The translations under genes and the position numbers were made by a program. The notes under the pieces are model-generated. The model was not told where the DNA came from. It worked only from the letters and a program-made list of their open reading frames with translations, and did not search any database. 51,349 nucleotides of DNA from SZUA-365 sp034002405. GTDB lineage: Bacteria; Bacteroidota; Ignavibacteria; SZUA-365. Below, one piece after another: positions 42,559 through 51,188 of this stretch. Location of the stretch: assembly GCA_034002405.1 (NCBI GenBank), contig JAVFAS010000017.1, positions 1-51,349 of the forward strand, in the 5' to 3' direction. Within the stretch, counting starts at the first letter, position 1; the number at the start of each line of letters is the position of its first letter.

Positions 42559-44601
42559 ATGCATGGAAAACGATACACTCCTCTCTTTTTAATTGTTCTT
42601 CTCGCCATCCCTCTCACCGCGCAGCAGCGCGTGCCGATGTCGGCACAGAAGCTCTGGGAGATGAAACGCGTCGGCGCACCGGCGCTGTCGCCCGACGGCG
42701 CGACGGCCGCGGTAGTGGTGACGGAATACGACATCACGAAAAACAAGGGCAACGGCGACATCTGGTTGGTCGACGTCGCGACGGGCGCGGCCCGGCGCTT
42801 CACCACGGGTCCCAGCACGGAGGGCTCGCCACAATGGAGTCCCGACGGCACACAACTGGCCTTCACCGCCAAACGCAACGATGACGAGCGCGCGCAGCTC
42901 TATATCATCCCGCTCGCCGGCGGCGAGGCGCGACGGCTGACCGAGATGCCCCTGGGGGTGTCGGGCGTGAAGTGGTTTCCGGACGGGAGGTCACTGGCCT
43001 TTGTCTCGTCGACCCTTCCCCGTGACCGCGGCGATCTCGATTCGCTGAAGGCGGAAATCACGCGGCGCAAGGAAAACAAGGTCAGTGCCCTGGTCAGCGA
43101 GGACCGGGTGTTCCGGTATTGGGACCACTACCTCACCGACGGCTACGTGCAGCATATCTATCGCTATGATCTGCAGACGGAAACGGTGACCGACCTGACT
43201 CCGGAACTGTACCGCATGTTCCACTATACCGGTGGCGTCGATTATGACATCGCGCCGGATGGCAAGGAAATCGCCGTGACAGCGCTGATCGCTGGTCCGC
43301 CGTATGACACGTTGTTCACCGACATCCATGCGCTCTCCACCGACGGCAGCGGTGCGATGCGCAATCTCACGGCCGACAATCCGTCCGACGATTTCTCCCC
43401 GCTCTACACACGCGACGGGAAATACCTGCTCTATGGCCGGCAACTGCGCACGGATAAAAACGCGGAGAACACGAAACTCACCCGCCTCGACCGCGGCTCG
43501 GGCGCGCTGCTCGAACTGTGCCGGAATTTCGACCGGAGTCCCTCGGGGTGGGTGACGGATGAAAAAGAGACAACCGTGTATTTTACCGCCGACCATCTCG
43601 GCAAGACCAGTGTGTTCTCCGTGCCGATGTCGGGCGGCGCCGTGACCACCGTGCTGCACAACGGGTCGAACGGCGGACTGCAGGCGGGTGCGGGACAGAT
43701 CGTGTTTTCGCATGAGCATCTCTCCGCGCCGTCGGCCGTGCATGCAATGAATGTGGATGGCAGCGGCCTTCGTCCGCTGACTCACTTCAATGACGACATT
43801 CTCACCGGCATCGAAATGGGACGCGTCGAGGATGTCTGGTATCAGGGCGCGGAAGGCGACAGCGTGCAGATGTTCATCATCTATCCGCCGAATTTCGATG
43901 CGAAGAAAAAATGGCCGCTGGCGGTGTTGCTGCACGGCGGTCCGCACGGCGCCTTCGGCGATGACTTCCATCCGCGGTGGAACGCACAGATCTTCGCGGC
44001 GGGCGGATATGTCGCGATCACCCCGAATTTCCACGGCTCGACCGGCTTCGGCGAGCATTTCGCCGATCGCATCAACGGGGAACATCCGCGCCTGCCGTTC
44101 ATCGACGTGATGAAAGCGGTGGATGCGATGCTCGCGCGCGGTTTCATCGACTCGACGCGCATGGCCGCGGGCGGTGGCAGCTACGGTGGCTATCTTTCGG
44201 CGTGGGTGGGATCCCAGACCGACCGCTTCGCCTGCATCGTCAATCATGCCGGCGTGTATAATCTCATGGCGCAGTTCGGCTCCGATATCACCTTCCATCG
44301 CGAGATCAGTTACGGCGGAACACCATGGGAAGGACGAGACAACGTGCTGCGGTGGAGTCCCTCCCAGCATGCCGCGAATTATGTCACCCCGACCCTGGTG
44401 ATGCATGGAGAAAAGGACTATCGGGTCCCGTATGGACAGGGTCTCGAAATCTATGGTATGCTCAAGGCGAAGGGCGTGCCCGCGCGCATCGTAATCTATC
44501 CCGACGAAAATCACTGGATTCTCTCCGCCCGGAATTCCATGCACTGGTATGGCGAGTTCGACGCATGGCTTGCGCGATGGATCGGGAGGGGCGGACGGTG
44601 A
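42559..44601 (+). CDS. Exported S9 family prolyl-oligopeptidase/dipeptidyl-peptidase-like
   Basis: A 680-residue exported peptidase with signal peptide (LFLIVLLAIPLTAQQ). The N-terminal half is a beta-propeller with TolB-like blades (for example GSPQWSPDGTQLAF and GVKWFPDGRSLAF). The C-terminal alpha/beta-hydrolase domain shows Ser541 in GGGSYGGY, Asp620 in HGEKDYRVP and His652 in DENHWI as the catalytic triad. It resembles the alanyl/prolyl dipeptidyl and oligopeptidase S9C-type enzymes that hydrolyse small peptides in the periplasm. The start at ATG 42559 gives the signal peptide. Its TGA stop overlaps the GTG start of the next gene. Confidence 0.94.
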   Translation: MHGKRYTPLFLIVLLAIPLTAQQRVPMSAQKLWEMKRVGAPALSPDGATAAVVVTEYDITKNKGNGDIWLVDVATGAARRFTTGPSTEGSPQWSPDGTQLAFTAKRNDDERAQLYIIPLAGGEARRLTEMPLGVSGVKWFPDGRSLAFVSSTLPRDRGDLDSLKAEITRRKENKVSALVSEDRVFRYWDHYLTDGYVQHIYRYDLQTETVTDLTPELYRMFHYTGGVDYDIAPDGKEIAVTALIAGPPYDTLFTDIHALSTDGSGAMRNLTADNPSDDFSPLYTRDGKYLLYGRQLRTDKNAENTKLTRLDRGSGALLELCRNFDRSPSGWVTDEKETTVYFTADHLGKTSVFSVPMSGGAVTTVLHNGSNGGLQAGAGQIVFSHEHLSAPSAVHAMNVDGSGLRPLTHFNDDILTGIEMGRVEDVWYQGAEGDSVQMFIIYPPNFDAKKKWPLAVLLHGGPHGAFGDDFHPRWNAQIFAAGGYVAITPNFHGSTGFGEHFADRINGEHPRLPFIDVMKAVDAMLARGFIDSTRMAAGGGSYGGYLSAWVGSQTDRFACIVNHAGVYNLMAQFGSDITFHREISYGGTPWEGRDNVLRWSPSQHAANYVTPTLVMHGEKDYRVPYGQGLEIYGMLKAKGVPARIVIYPDENHWILSARNSMHWYGEFDAWLARWIGRGGR

Positions 44602-46502
44602 GTTCCGATGATGATCGGTCGCTCGGCCCGCTCGACCGGCGTTTCGAGGAGCGCATCGCGCGATTGTCGCGGCGCAGCACCCGGTGCTTTCGCTGGCGCG
44701 TGGCGCTGTTCGTGCTGTTCATCGGTATCCTGCCCTTGCCCGTGTCCGGCGGCGTGCGCATCGCGCTGCTCACGATCGTCGCCGCGGCGTTTGTTGCCGT
44801 GGCCGTCGTGCATCGTCGCATTGACCATGGCATCGAGCGCGCCCGAGCCTGGCTGCGGCTGCAACGCGAGCAACAGGCGCGCAGGGAGCTGAATTGGGAC
44901 GGGCTTCCGCCCGCGGCCCCGGGACTCTTCCCCCCTCACCATCCCTTCGCCGGGGATCTCGATCTCGAAGGACCCGCCTCGCTGCACCGGCTGCTCGATT
45001 TCACCGTATCGCTGCGCGGCAGTGCGTTGCTGGCGTCGTGGCTCGGCAATGGATCACCCGAGGTCGGTGATGTCATCCCGCGTCAGCGGCTCGTGCGTGC
45101 GCTGGTGCCCGCACGGCATTTCCGCGAACACCTGCGACTGGAATTCGACCTCGTCTCTCGCGACAAGCTCGACGGCGACGCCTTCCTCGCCTGGCTGCGC
45201 ACGGCGCGTATTCCCCCGGTGATCCGTGTGCTGCTGCCGCTGATGTCCGTCCTCGCCGCGGTGAACCTGCTGCTGTTCGCCGGTTGGGGCATGGGACAAC
45301 TCGGCCCCTGGTTCCTTCTCGGCGTGTTCATCTACAGCGCGTTGTACTTCCGTTTTGCCGGCGTGCGCGAGGCCTTTCTCGCGGCGGCCGTGCGGTTGGA
45401 CGACGAACTGGGCAGGCTGAAGACGGTGTTCCGTTTCCTCGAGGAATATCGCTATGGTGCGTCGGAGGAACTCCGTTCGCTGGTCGCGCCGTTTCTCGAT
45501 CCGCGGGATCGTCCGTCGCGACACATCCGCCGGGTGCTGCGCGACGTGGTGGCGGCGGGACTGACGATGAATCCGGTGATGATGGTGCTGCTCAACCTTC
45601 CCCTGCCCTGGGATTTCCTTTTCGCCGCACGCCTGGAGCGCGAGCGCGCACGTCTCGAACGTCTGCTGCCCGGCTGGCTCGATGCGCTGCAACGCCTCGA
45701 GGCGCTGCAGTCGCTCGCGAATTTCGGATGGCTGCATCCGCAATACTCCTTTCCCGACATCGTCGAGGAGCACGGCAGCGCGACCCGGGACAATACCGAT
45801 GCGGGAACCGTCGAACCCGTGGGCCATCCCGATGACGACATGCCGTTGCTCGCGGCCGTTGCGATGGGACATCCGCTCATCCCGCATGTTTCGCGTGTTT
45901 CCAACGACTTTTCCATTGATCGCATCGGGCGGGTGTATCTCGTCACCGGCTCGAACATGTCGGGCAAGAGTACGTTCCTCCGGACGGTGGGTGTCAATCT
46001 CGTGCTCGCCTACGCGGGCGGACCCGTCGCCGCGCGCGCCCTGCGCACACGGATTTTCCGCGTCCAGAGCTGTATCCAGATCTCTGATTCCCTGCGCGAA
46101 GGTGTGTCGTATTTTTATGCCGAGGTGCGGCGGCTGCGCGAGTTGCTGGAAGCAACGAAGCGTCCGGACGGGCGTCCGGTGCTCTTCCTTATCGACGAGA
46201 TCTTCAAGGGCACCAACAACATCGAGCGGAATATCGGCGCGGCGGCCTACGTGGAGGCGCTGGCGGGCGGCGGTGGCTGCGGCATGGTCTCCACGCATGA
46301 CATCGATCTGACCCGGCTCGCCGATACCTTGCCCGATGTCGTCAACTTGCATTTCCGCGAGCATGTCGTTGACGACCGGATGGTCTTCGATTACGTGTTG
46401 CGCGAGGGACCCTGTCCCACCACCAACGCCCTCACCATCATGCGGCTCGAAGGACTGCCGGTGCCGGACCACGAGAACGGTCGGGGACGCGGTCGCGAGT
46501 GA
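44598..46502 (+). CDS. Membrane-anchored MutS-like ATPase
   Basis: A 634-residue protein with the MutS ATPase domain at its C-terminus: Walker A LVTGSNMSGKSTFL (Lys457), Walker B VLFLIDEIFKGTN and the STHD switch. The first 250 residues hold two hydrophobic pairs (about residues 35-72 and 208-250), unlike MutS1, which is soluble and has mismatch-binding domain I. No Phe-x-Glu mismatch motif or Smr nuclease domain is present. Such proteins are known in Bacteroidota as MutS-related proteins of unknown role. Start chosen at GTG 44598, which overlaps the S9 peptidase stop (GTGA) and has a GGAGGG upstream, so the pair is translationally coupled. Confidence 0.85.
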   Translation: MSSDDDRSLGPLDRRFEERIARLSRRSTRCFRWRVALFVLFIGILPLPVSGGVRIALLTIVAAAFVAVAVVHRRIDHGIERARAWLRLQREQQARRELNWDGLPPAAPGLFPPHHPFAGDLDLEGPASLHRLLDFTVSLRGSALLASWLGNGSPEVGDVIPRQRLVRALVPARHFREHLRLEFDLVSRDKLDGDAFLAWLRTARIPPVIRVLLPLMSVLAAVNLLLFAGWGMGQLGPWFLLGVFIYSALYFRFAGVREAFLAAAVRLDDELGRLKTVFRFLEEYRYGASEELRSLVAPFLDPRDRPSRHIRRVLRDVVAAGLTMNPVMMVLLNLPLPWDFLFAARLERERARLERLLPGWLDALQRLEALQSLANFGWLHPQYSFPDIVEEHGSATRDNTDAGTVEPVGHPDDDMPLLAAVAMGHPLIPHVSRVSNDFSIDRIGRVYLVTGSNMSGKSTFLRTVGVNLVLAYAGGPVAARALRTRIFRVQSCIQISDSLREGVSYFYAEVRRLRELLEATKRPDGRPVLFLIDEIFKGTNNIERNIGAAAYVEALAGGGGCGMVSTHDIDLTRLADTLPDVVNLHFREHVVDDRMVFDYVLREGPCPTTNALTIMRLEGLPVPDHENGRGRGRE

Positions 46503-46600
46503 ACCCTCCGCGCGGGGAACGGGGACGTGCCCGGGATGGAACGTTTTCCCGAAAGGGCTTGAACGTGATTCCGGGGACCTGTACATATATCAGGGATCCC

Positions 46601-46903
46601 ATGAAACGCTCCATTACCTATACCCATGCACGGAAAACACTCGCCACGCTGTGCGACGAAGTGATCTCCTCCCGCGAACCGACGGTGATCACGCGTCGCG
46701 ACAAGGACGACGTGGCGCTCATCGCCGCGGTGGAGAGCATACGGGAGTGCATGATCGTCTATTCGGCCGAACGTTTCTCCTGCTCCAGCACCGCGAGCAT
46801 GATCCGAATTTCCGCGAAGCTGATTTCCGGATCGACAACTCCCTTTATTTTCTTGAGATTCAGGTCGCGAAGACGGCGTACGGCGCCACGAATCTGCAGT
46901 TGA
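46601..46903 (+). pseudogene. Truncated Phd/YefM-type antitoxin, hybrid tail
   Basis: The first 45 or so codons match the YefM/Phd antitoxin start: MKRSITYTHARKTLATLCDEV, then EPTVITRRDKDDVALIAAVES. After about position 46750 the sequence is simply the antisense of the recQ 3' end, and the frame runs on to a stop at 46903 without antitoxin homology. So the DNA-binding part survives and the toxin-binding C-terminus is gone, and no YoeB/Doc toxin gene is present. It most likely is a decayed antitoxin. A partly functional repressor domain cannot be ruled out. Confidence 0.7.
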
Positions 46904-49437
46904 TGCGCTTTCGGGACCAGAGGATCGAGCGGAAGCTGCATGCCGCGACGGATCATCTCGGTCAGATGATTCGACACCGTGCCGTCGGTCAGTCCGCGCT
47001 GCACGGCAAGGTCGGCCAGCGTGAGTCCGCGCTGCGCGAGTTCCCAAGTGCCGCGCACCGGCGCGGGCAAGTCGTGCAGCACGTCCTTTTCCCGCGCCAT
47101 CCCCTTCGCCAGCGTTTCCTCGTTGCAGTGATCCTCGATCGTGGCGAGCAGCTCGCGACCACATTTCTCGGCGGTGGCCGGTCCCATCCCCTCGATGGCG
47201 AGTAGTTCCTGCCGGGTGCGCGGTCGTGCATCGGCGATGCGGCGCAGCACCGTGTCGCCGAGCAGCGCGTGCGAGGGAATGTTGAGCGACGCGGCGGTGC
47301 GCCGGCGCGTCCCGCGCAGGGCTTCGTAGAGAACCGGATCCCGCGTCGCGGCCATGGCGGCCTCGGCGGCGCTGGGAATGCGCATCGGTTGCACGTCGTA
47401 GCCGAGATGCGCGCGTCCCGCCTCGGTGATGTAAATCGTCGGCCGTGAGGTGGCCGACTGTGCCAGCCATCCCAACCCGAGCAGCGTGTCGATGGTCTCG
47501 GTCACGATACGCTTGTCGACGGTTTTCATCTTGCCGTAACTGCTGGCCTCGTAGAGCCGGAACTGGCTGATGCGCTGGGTCGCCGCGCCCCGAAGAATGT
47601 CGGTCAGCGTCATGCGCCCGAACCGTCCGCCCGTCTCCGCCGCGCAGTGCAGCACAAGTGGGTGAAAGCGATCGAAGGCGTCCTCGGCCACGCCATTTCC
47701 CACATCGATCACGGTTGCCGTGCAGGTGTCGCATTTGCCGCAGGTCCCGACGATATCCGCTTCATCGAAATATTCGAGGATCATGTTCCGCCGGCAGGCG
47801 CTACCGTTGATGTAGCGTTCGACCGCGCGCAGTTTCTCGAGCTGATGCCGCATGCGCTTCTCGATGGCGGCATAATCGATCGCGAGATCCTGGGCCGGAA
47901 CGCGGACACCAAGCAACACAATGCCCGTTCCCTTCCGTCCGGCAACGAAATCGATGATTTCGTCCTCGTGCAGTTGCCGCAGCACGGGGAGCAGGTCGTC
48001 GGTGCGGAATCCGTTGCGTTGCGCCAGTTCGTCGAGGGAAATCGGCACCGGATCAAAAAACGCCGCGCCGCCAGCCATGCGCAGCAGCGCGGTGGCCACG
48101 GGCTGGACATCGGGCATCGCCGATTCGATCAGCCACAGGCGCATGCGGTCGGGGGAGAGAAGGAAACGGACGGAGGATTCTCCGTACGAGTCCTGGATGC
48201 GGCGGATGTAGCCGTCGCGTTCGAGCACGTCGAGCGCGCCCCGCACCGCGGTCTCGGAAACATTGCCCATGTGCGCGGCAAGAGAGGCGGCCGTGTGGGC
48301 GATGAGTCCCTCGAACATCTGCCCGGGTTGCGTGCCCGCGATGTGATGCAGCTGTGTGTACGCTTTCTGGATGAGCATGCGATCCGGATAGGTGTTCCGG
48401 ATAAAAAACTCCGGTAATCCGCGGTCCTTGGGGTGGAAGAGCATCGTGCACACGCTCTCCTTGCCGTCGCGGCCGGCGCGCCCTGCTTCCTGATAGTACT
48501 GCTCGAGTGTCGAGGGCATGTCATGATGCACGACGAAACGGACATCGGACTTGTCGATGCCCATGCCGAAGGCCGTGGTCGCGACGATCACGCGCGTGCG
48601 GCCGTCCATGAAGCGCTGCTGCACCAGCTTCCGTTCGGTGGCCTGGAGTCCGGCGTGATAGCCCTCGGCCGCGATGCCATGCGTGCGCAGCATGATGGCC
48701 AGTTCCTCGACCGTGTTACGCGTGCCCGCATAGACAATCCCGCATTCTCCCGACGAGACGATGCGGACGATCTCATCGCGTTTATTGACGCCGCGCAGGA
48801 CGCGAAACCCGAGGTTCTCGCGGTTGAAGCCACGCACGATGACCTTCGGGTCGCGAAGCCCGAGTTGCTGCTGAATGTCCTGCCGCACGTCGGGTGTCGC
48901 CGTCGCCGTGAGCGCGACGATCTGTGGTGTGCCGAGCGTCGCGATCGCCTCGCGCAGACGCGTGTAACTTGGACGGAAGTCATGCCCCCACTCACTGATG
49001 CAATGCGCCTCGTCAACGGCGAACATCGCGATGCGAATGCCCTTCATCCGTTCGACGAAGGAACGGCTTTCGAAGCGCTCGGGCGCGACATACATGAGCT
49101 TGTACCACCCGCTGCGCGCCTTGCCGATTCGGTCCATCACTTCGCCGAAATCGAGCATGGAGTTGATGAAGGTCGCGCGGATGCGCGCGCGGTCGAGTGC
49201 GGCGACCTGGTCCTGCATCAGCGAAATCAGCGGCGAGATCACGATGGTGAGGCCGTCGAACAGTACGGCGGGGATTTGATAACAGATCGATTTGCCGCCG
49301 CCGGTGGGCATGACGGCGAGCACGTTGTGCCGCTCGAGCACCGCACGGACGATGGTATCCTGCCCCGCGCGGAAGCCCGGGTAGCCGAAATGGTTTTTCA
49401 ACGCGACCAGCGCGTCGTCGAATGATGGTGTTTGCAT
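46759..49437 (-). CDS. recQ: ATP-dependent DNA helicase RecQ
   Basis: An 892-residue RecQ-family 3'-5' helicase for recombination and fork repair. Helicase motif I is AVMPTGGGKSICYQ (Lys49), motif II is MFAVDEAHCISEWGHDFR, motif VI is QYYQEAGRAGRDG. The RecQ zinc site is CRRNMILEYFDEADIVGTCGKCDTC, followed by a winged-helix RQC domain, an HRDC domain (RTAASLNIPSHALLGDTVL with ELLAIEGMGPATAEKCG) and a final HTH_40-like helix-turn-helix (GLTLADLAVQRGLTDGTVSNHL). Start at ATG 49437 chosen because it begins the family N-terminus; the longer open frame lacks homology. Convergent with the truncated antitoxin. Confidence 0.97.
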   Translation of the reverse strand: MQTPSFDDALVALKNHFGYPGFRAGQDTIVRAVLERHNVLAVMPTGGGKSICYQIPAVLFDGLTIVISPLISLMQDQVAALDRARIRATFINSMLDFGEVMDRIGKARSGWYKLMYVAPERFESRSFVERMKGIRIAMFAVDEAHCISEWGHDFRPSYTRLREAIATLGTPQIVALTATATPDVRQDIQQQLGLRDPKVIVRGFNRENLGFRVLRGVNKRDEIVRIVSSGECGIVYAGTRNTVEELAIMLRTHGIAAEGYHAGLQATERKLVQQRFMDGRTRVIVATTAFGMGIDKSDVRFVVHHDMPSTLEQYYQEAGRAGRDGKESVCTMLFHPKDRGLPEFFIRNTYPDRMLIQKAYTQLHHIAGTQPGQMFEGLIAHTAASLAAHMGNVSETAVRGALDVLERDGYIRRIQDSYGESSVRFLLSPDRMRLWLIESAMPDVQPVATALLRMAGGAAFFDPVPISLDELAQRNGFRTDDLLPVLRQLHEDEIIDFVAGRKGTGIVLLGVRVPAQDLAIDYAAIEKRMRHQLEKLRAVERYINGSACRRNMILEYFDEADIVGTCGKCDTCTATVIDVGNGVAEDAFDRFHPLVLHCAAETGGRFGRMTLTDILRGAATQRISQFRLYEASSYGKMKTVDKRIVTETIDTLLGLGWLAQSATSRPTIYITEAGRAHLGYDVQPMRIPSAAEAAMAATRDPVLYEALRGTRRRTAASLNIPSHALLGDTVLRRIADARPRTRQELLAIEGMGPATAEKCGRELLATIEDHCNEETLAKGMAREKDVLHDLPAPVRGTWELAQRGLTLADLAVQRGLTDGTVSNHLTEMIRRGMQLPLDPLVPKAHQLQIRGAVRRLRDLNLKKIKGVVDPEISFAEIRIMLAVLEQEKRSAE

Positions 49438-49596
49438 GTTCAGTCTCCCTGATTGAACGATGAAGGATGAAAGGAAAGCGGTACCGCTTCTCCGGGTCGC
49501 GCGACAGCGGTGTCGCATGGTCCCCGTCCCGGCGATTGGGGTGCTGCCATCCCGTTGTATTGCATCCGCGCCGCGGTCATCGCCCCGATTGGTGAA

Positions 49597-50001
49597 TCAG
49601 TGCGCCGCGGGACGCGGGACGCGGTCGACGAATTCCGCCGGGGTCTCCGCACCATAATAGGGCGCGAGTTCGCCGGACATGAACTTCGTCACGGCCATGA
49701 TCACGCCGAAATCGTCGAGATACCCGACAAACGGTGCGAGATCGGGCACGGCATCGATCGGCATGATGAAATACAGCAACGCGGCAACGACGATGGTTTT
49801 CCGCTGCCAGGCGACACGCGGATCCATGAAATAGCGGAAGAGCGCGACCAGATCCTGCGCGAAGCGGAGTTTCCCGCCCACGCGATCGAGTTTTTCCTCG
49901 AAGCTCTCGTGTACCTGTCGGGCCTGTTTTCGGTAGATTTCCTCATCCTCCTCGCCGCTGAGGTCGAAATCCTCGAAAAACTCATTCAGCTCCTTGTCCA
50001 T
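49597..50001 (-). CDS. YkvA-family (DUF1232) membrane protein
   Basis: A 134-residue protein with an acidic N-terminal segment (EFFEDFDLSGEEDEEIYR) and the DUF1232/YkvA core: TIVVAALLYFIMPIDAVPDLAPFVGYLDDFGVI, which holds the conserved PxDxxPD motif and a hydrophobic stretch. The family is common in bacteria and its role is not established. Start at ATG 50001 chosen. It follows recQ on the same strand, 159 bp upstream of it. Confidence 0.88.
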   Translation of the reverse strand: MDKELNEFFEDFDLSGEEDEEIYRKQARQVHESFEEKLDRVGGKLRFAQDLVALFRYFMDPRVAWQRKTIVVAALLYFIMPIDAVPDLAPFVGYLDDFGVIMAVTKFMSGELAPYYGAETPAEFVDRVPRPAAH

Positions 50002-50523
50002 GGCGGTTCCCTGCGGTGATAACGGGTACATTCATGGAAAAATAGCCGGACGCCAAACCAGGAGCAAGGAAAAACGCGGGACAGGAAGAAAAAAGCCCCG
50101 ATCGTGATATCTCGGCGTGCCATAAAAAACCCCCGTGACCGGAGGTTTCGAGGAAATCACATCGTGGATGAAATGCTATTCCGGAAGACGCAGGCGGCTG
50201 CGAAGCGCGCTGCCAAACGTAAGAATCGGCTTGAGAATGGTGTAGGCAAGGGAAGGGGAGGTCTGGCGGTGTCGATTGGTCGTGCGAGGCCGTGTCGATA
50301 CGGTGTGTTGGCCTTGACGCGTGCGTTCGCGTGCTTCCATTATCATCTGTTGACCGACCACTGAAACCTCCGTCAGAGGGTGAAACGCGAGAGACTTCCT
50401 ACAACTGCAAAAACCATACCAGAGACGGATGTTTCAATTCCAGCCGATTTTTGAATGTCGGGGCCGCGTTGATGTGAAGAAGGGTGACGGAGCGTGAAGG
50501 ATTTTCACCTCAAAACGATTTTT
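50002..50523. other. 522-bp stretch without a convincing gene
   Basis: Between the YkvA gene and the lipoprotein gene I see only short open frames of about 60 to 86 codons on either strand with no family resemblance. The bases are purine-rich in places, and paired motifs such as AACCCCC...GGAGGTT (about 50127-50149) and AAACCTCCGTC...GAGGGTG (about 50364-50380) occur. A structured RNA, promoter region or decayed gene is possible; I recognise none. Confidence 0.6.
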
Positions 50524-51054
50524 TCAGTAGTTCGATTCATCCCGCCATTGGGTGATTTTCCAGGCTGCCCCGGCGTGTTCGCGACGGAGGTCGAGGCTGA
50601 CGCGGCCATCCACGCGCAGCACATCACTCGGGTTGAAGGTGACGGTGAGATTGAAGCTGCGCGTGACACTCGCCCGCAAGGAGTCCCCGGAGTAGCCGAG
50701 GATGTTGTTCCACACAAGGTTCAGATTGCTTGCGTTCTGGAACAGATGCCAGGTGATGCGCATCTCCTCGTCCCGCCCCCAGCTCTCGTCGATCTTTCGC
50801 TCGTAATCGCGATAGGTGAAAATGAATTCCTGCGCGAGGAGCCCGCCGTAAATCGTGCTGTCCTTGAACGTGTAGGCGTAGCGGAAATTCGCGAACAGTC
50901 CCTCCACGGTGGTCTGGTCGGTGATCAGGCTCGTATCGCCGGAAGGATCATCCTGCAACGCGGGCGCGAAGGGATTGCAGGCGGAAGCGAGAACAATCAA
51001 AAGGATGATGGCAATGATGGAGAAGGGGCCGCGTCCATGTCCGCGGCACGGCAC
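50524..51054 (-). CDS. Small lipoprotein of unknown function, NTF2-like?
   Basis: About 176 residues. A lipoprotein signal (FSIIAIILLIVLASAC, lipobox Cys about residue 25 from GTG 51054) is followed by a mature domain with aromatic-rich strands (FANFRYAYTFKDSTIYGGLL, FIFTYRDYERKIDESW, SFNLTVTF, WKITQWRDES). The alternating helix-then-sheet pattern recalls the NTF2-like fold used by small solute-binding or pore-facing domains, but this is an inference. GTG 51054 is the best-placed start, giving a basic signal peptide; the same GTG occurs in each 18-bp repeat upstream, and an open frame reaches 51255. A related gene end lies next to it at 51189. Confidence 0.65.
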   Translation of the reverse strand: MPCRGHGRGPFSIIAIILLIVLASACNPFAPALQDDPSGDTSLITDQTTVEGLFANFRYAYTFKDSTIYGGLLAQEFIFTYRDYERKIDESWGRDEEMRITWHLFQNASNLNLVWNNILGYSGDSLRASVTRSFNLTVTFNPSDVLRVDGRVSLDLRREHAGAAWKITQWRDESNY

Positions 51055-51115
51055 GGCAGGGCTCGACGGCACGGCAGGGCTCGACGGCACGGCAGGGCTC
51101 GACGGCACGGCAGGG
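51051..51115. repeat. 18-bp tandem repeat at the lipoprotein start, about 3.6 copies
   Basis: Copies of GCACGGCAGGGCTCGACG run from 51051 to 51115 (three full, one partial). On the minus strand each unit reads PSSPAV with an in-frame GTG (51054, 51072, 51090, 51108), so the unit carries a possible start codon for the lipoprotein. Confidence 0.88.
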
Positions 51116-51188
51116 CGTGGCCGCGTGGCTGCCGCGGTACGCGGGAGAGGGTGGTGCCGCCGGAATGGGCCCGTGTTCCTTGTGCGCG

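Noticed and set aside
50176..50361. Short minus-strand frame as a small protein gene
   Set aside because: No ribosome site, no homology seen and composition like random sequence; noted within the gene-poor stretch instead.
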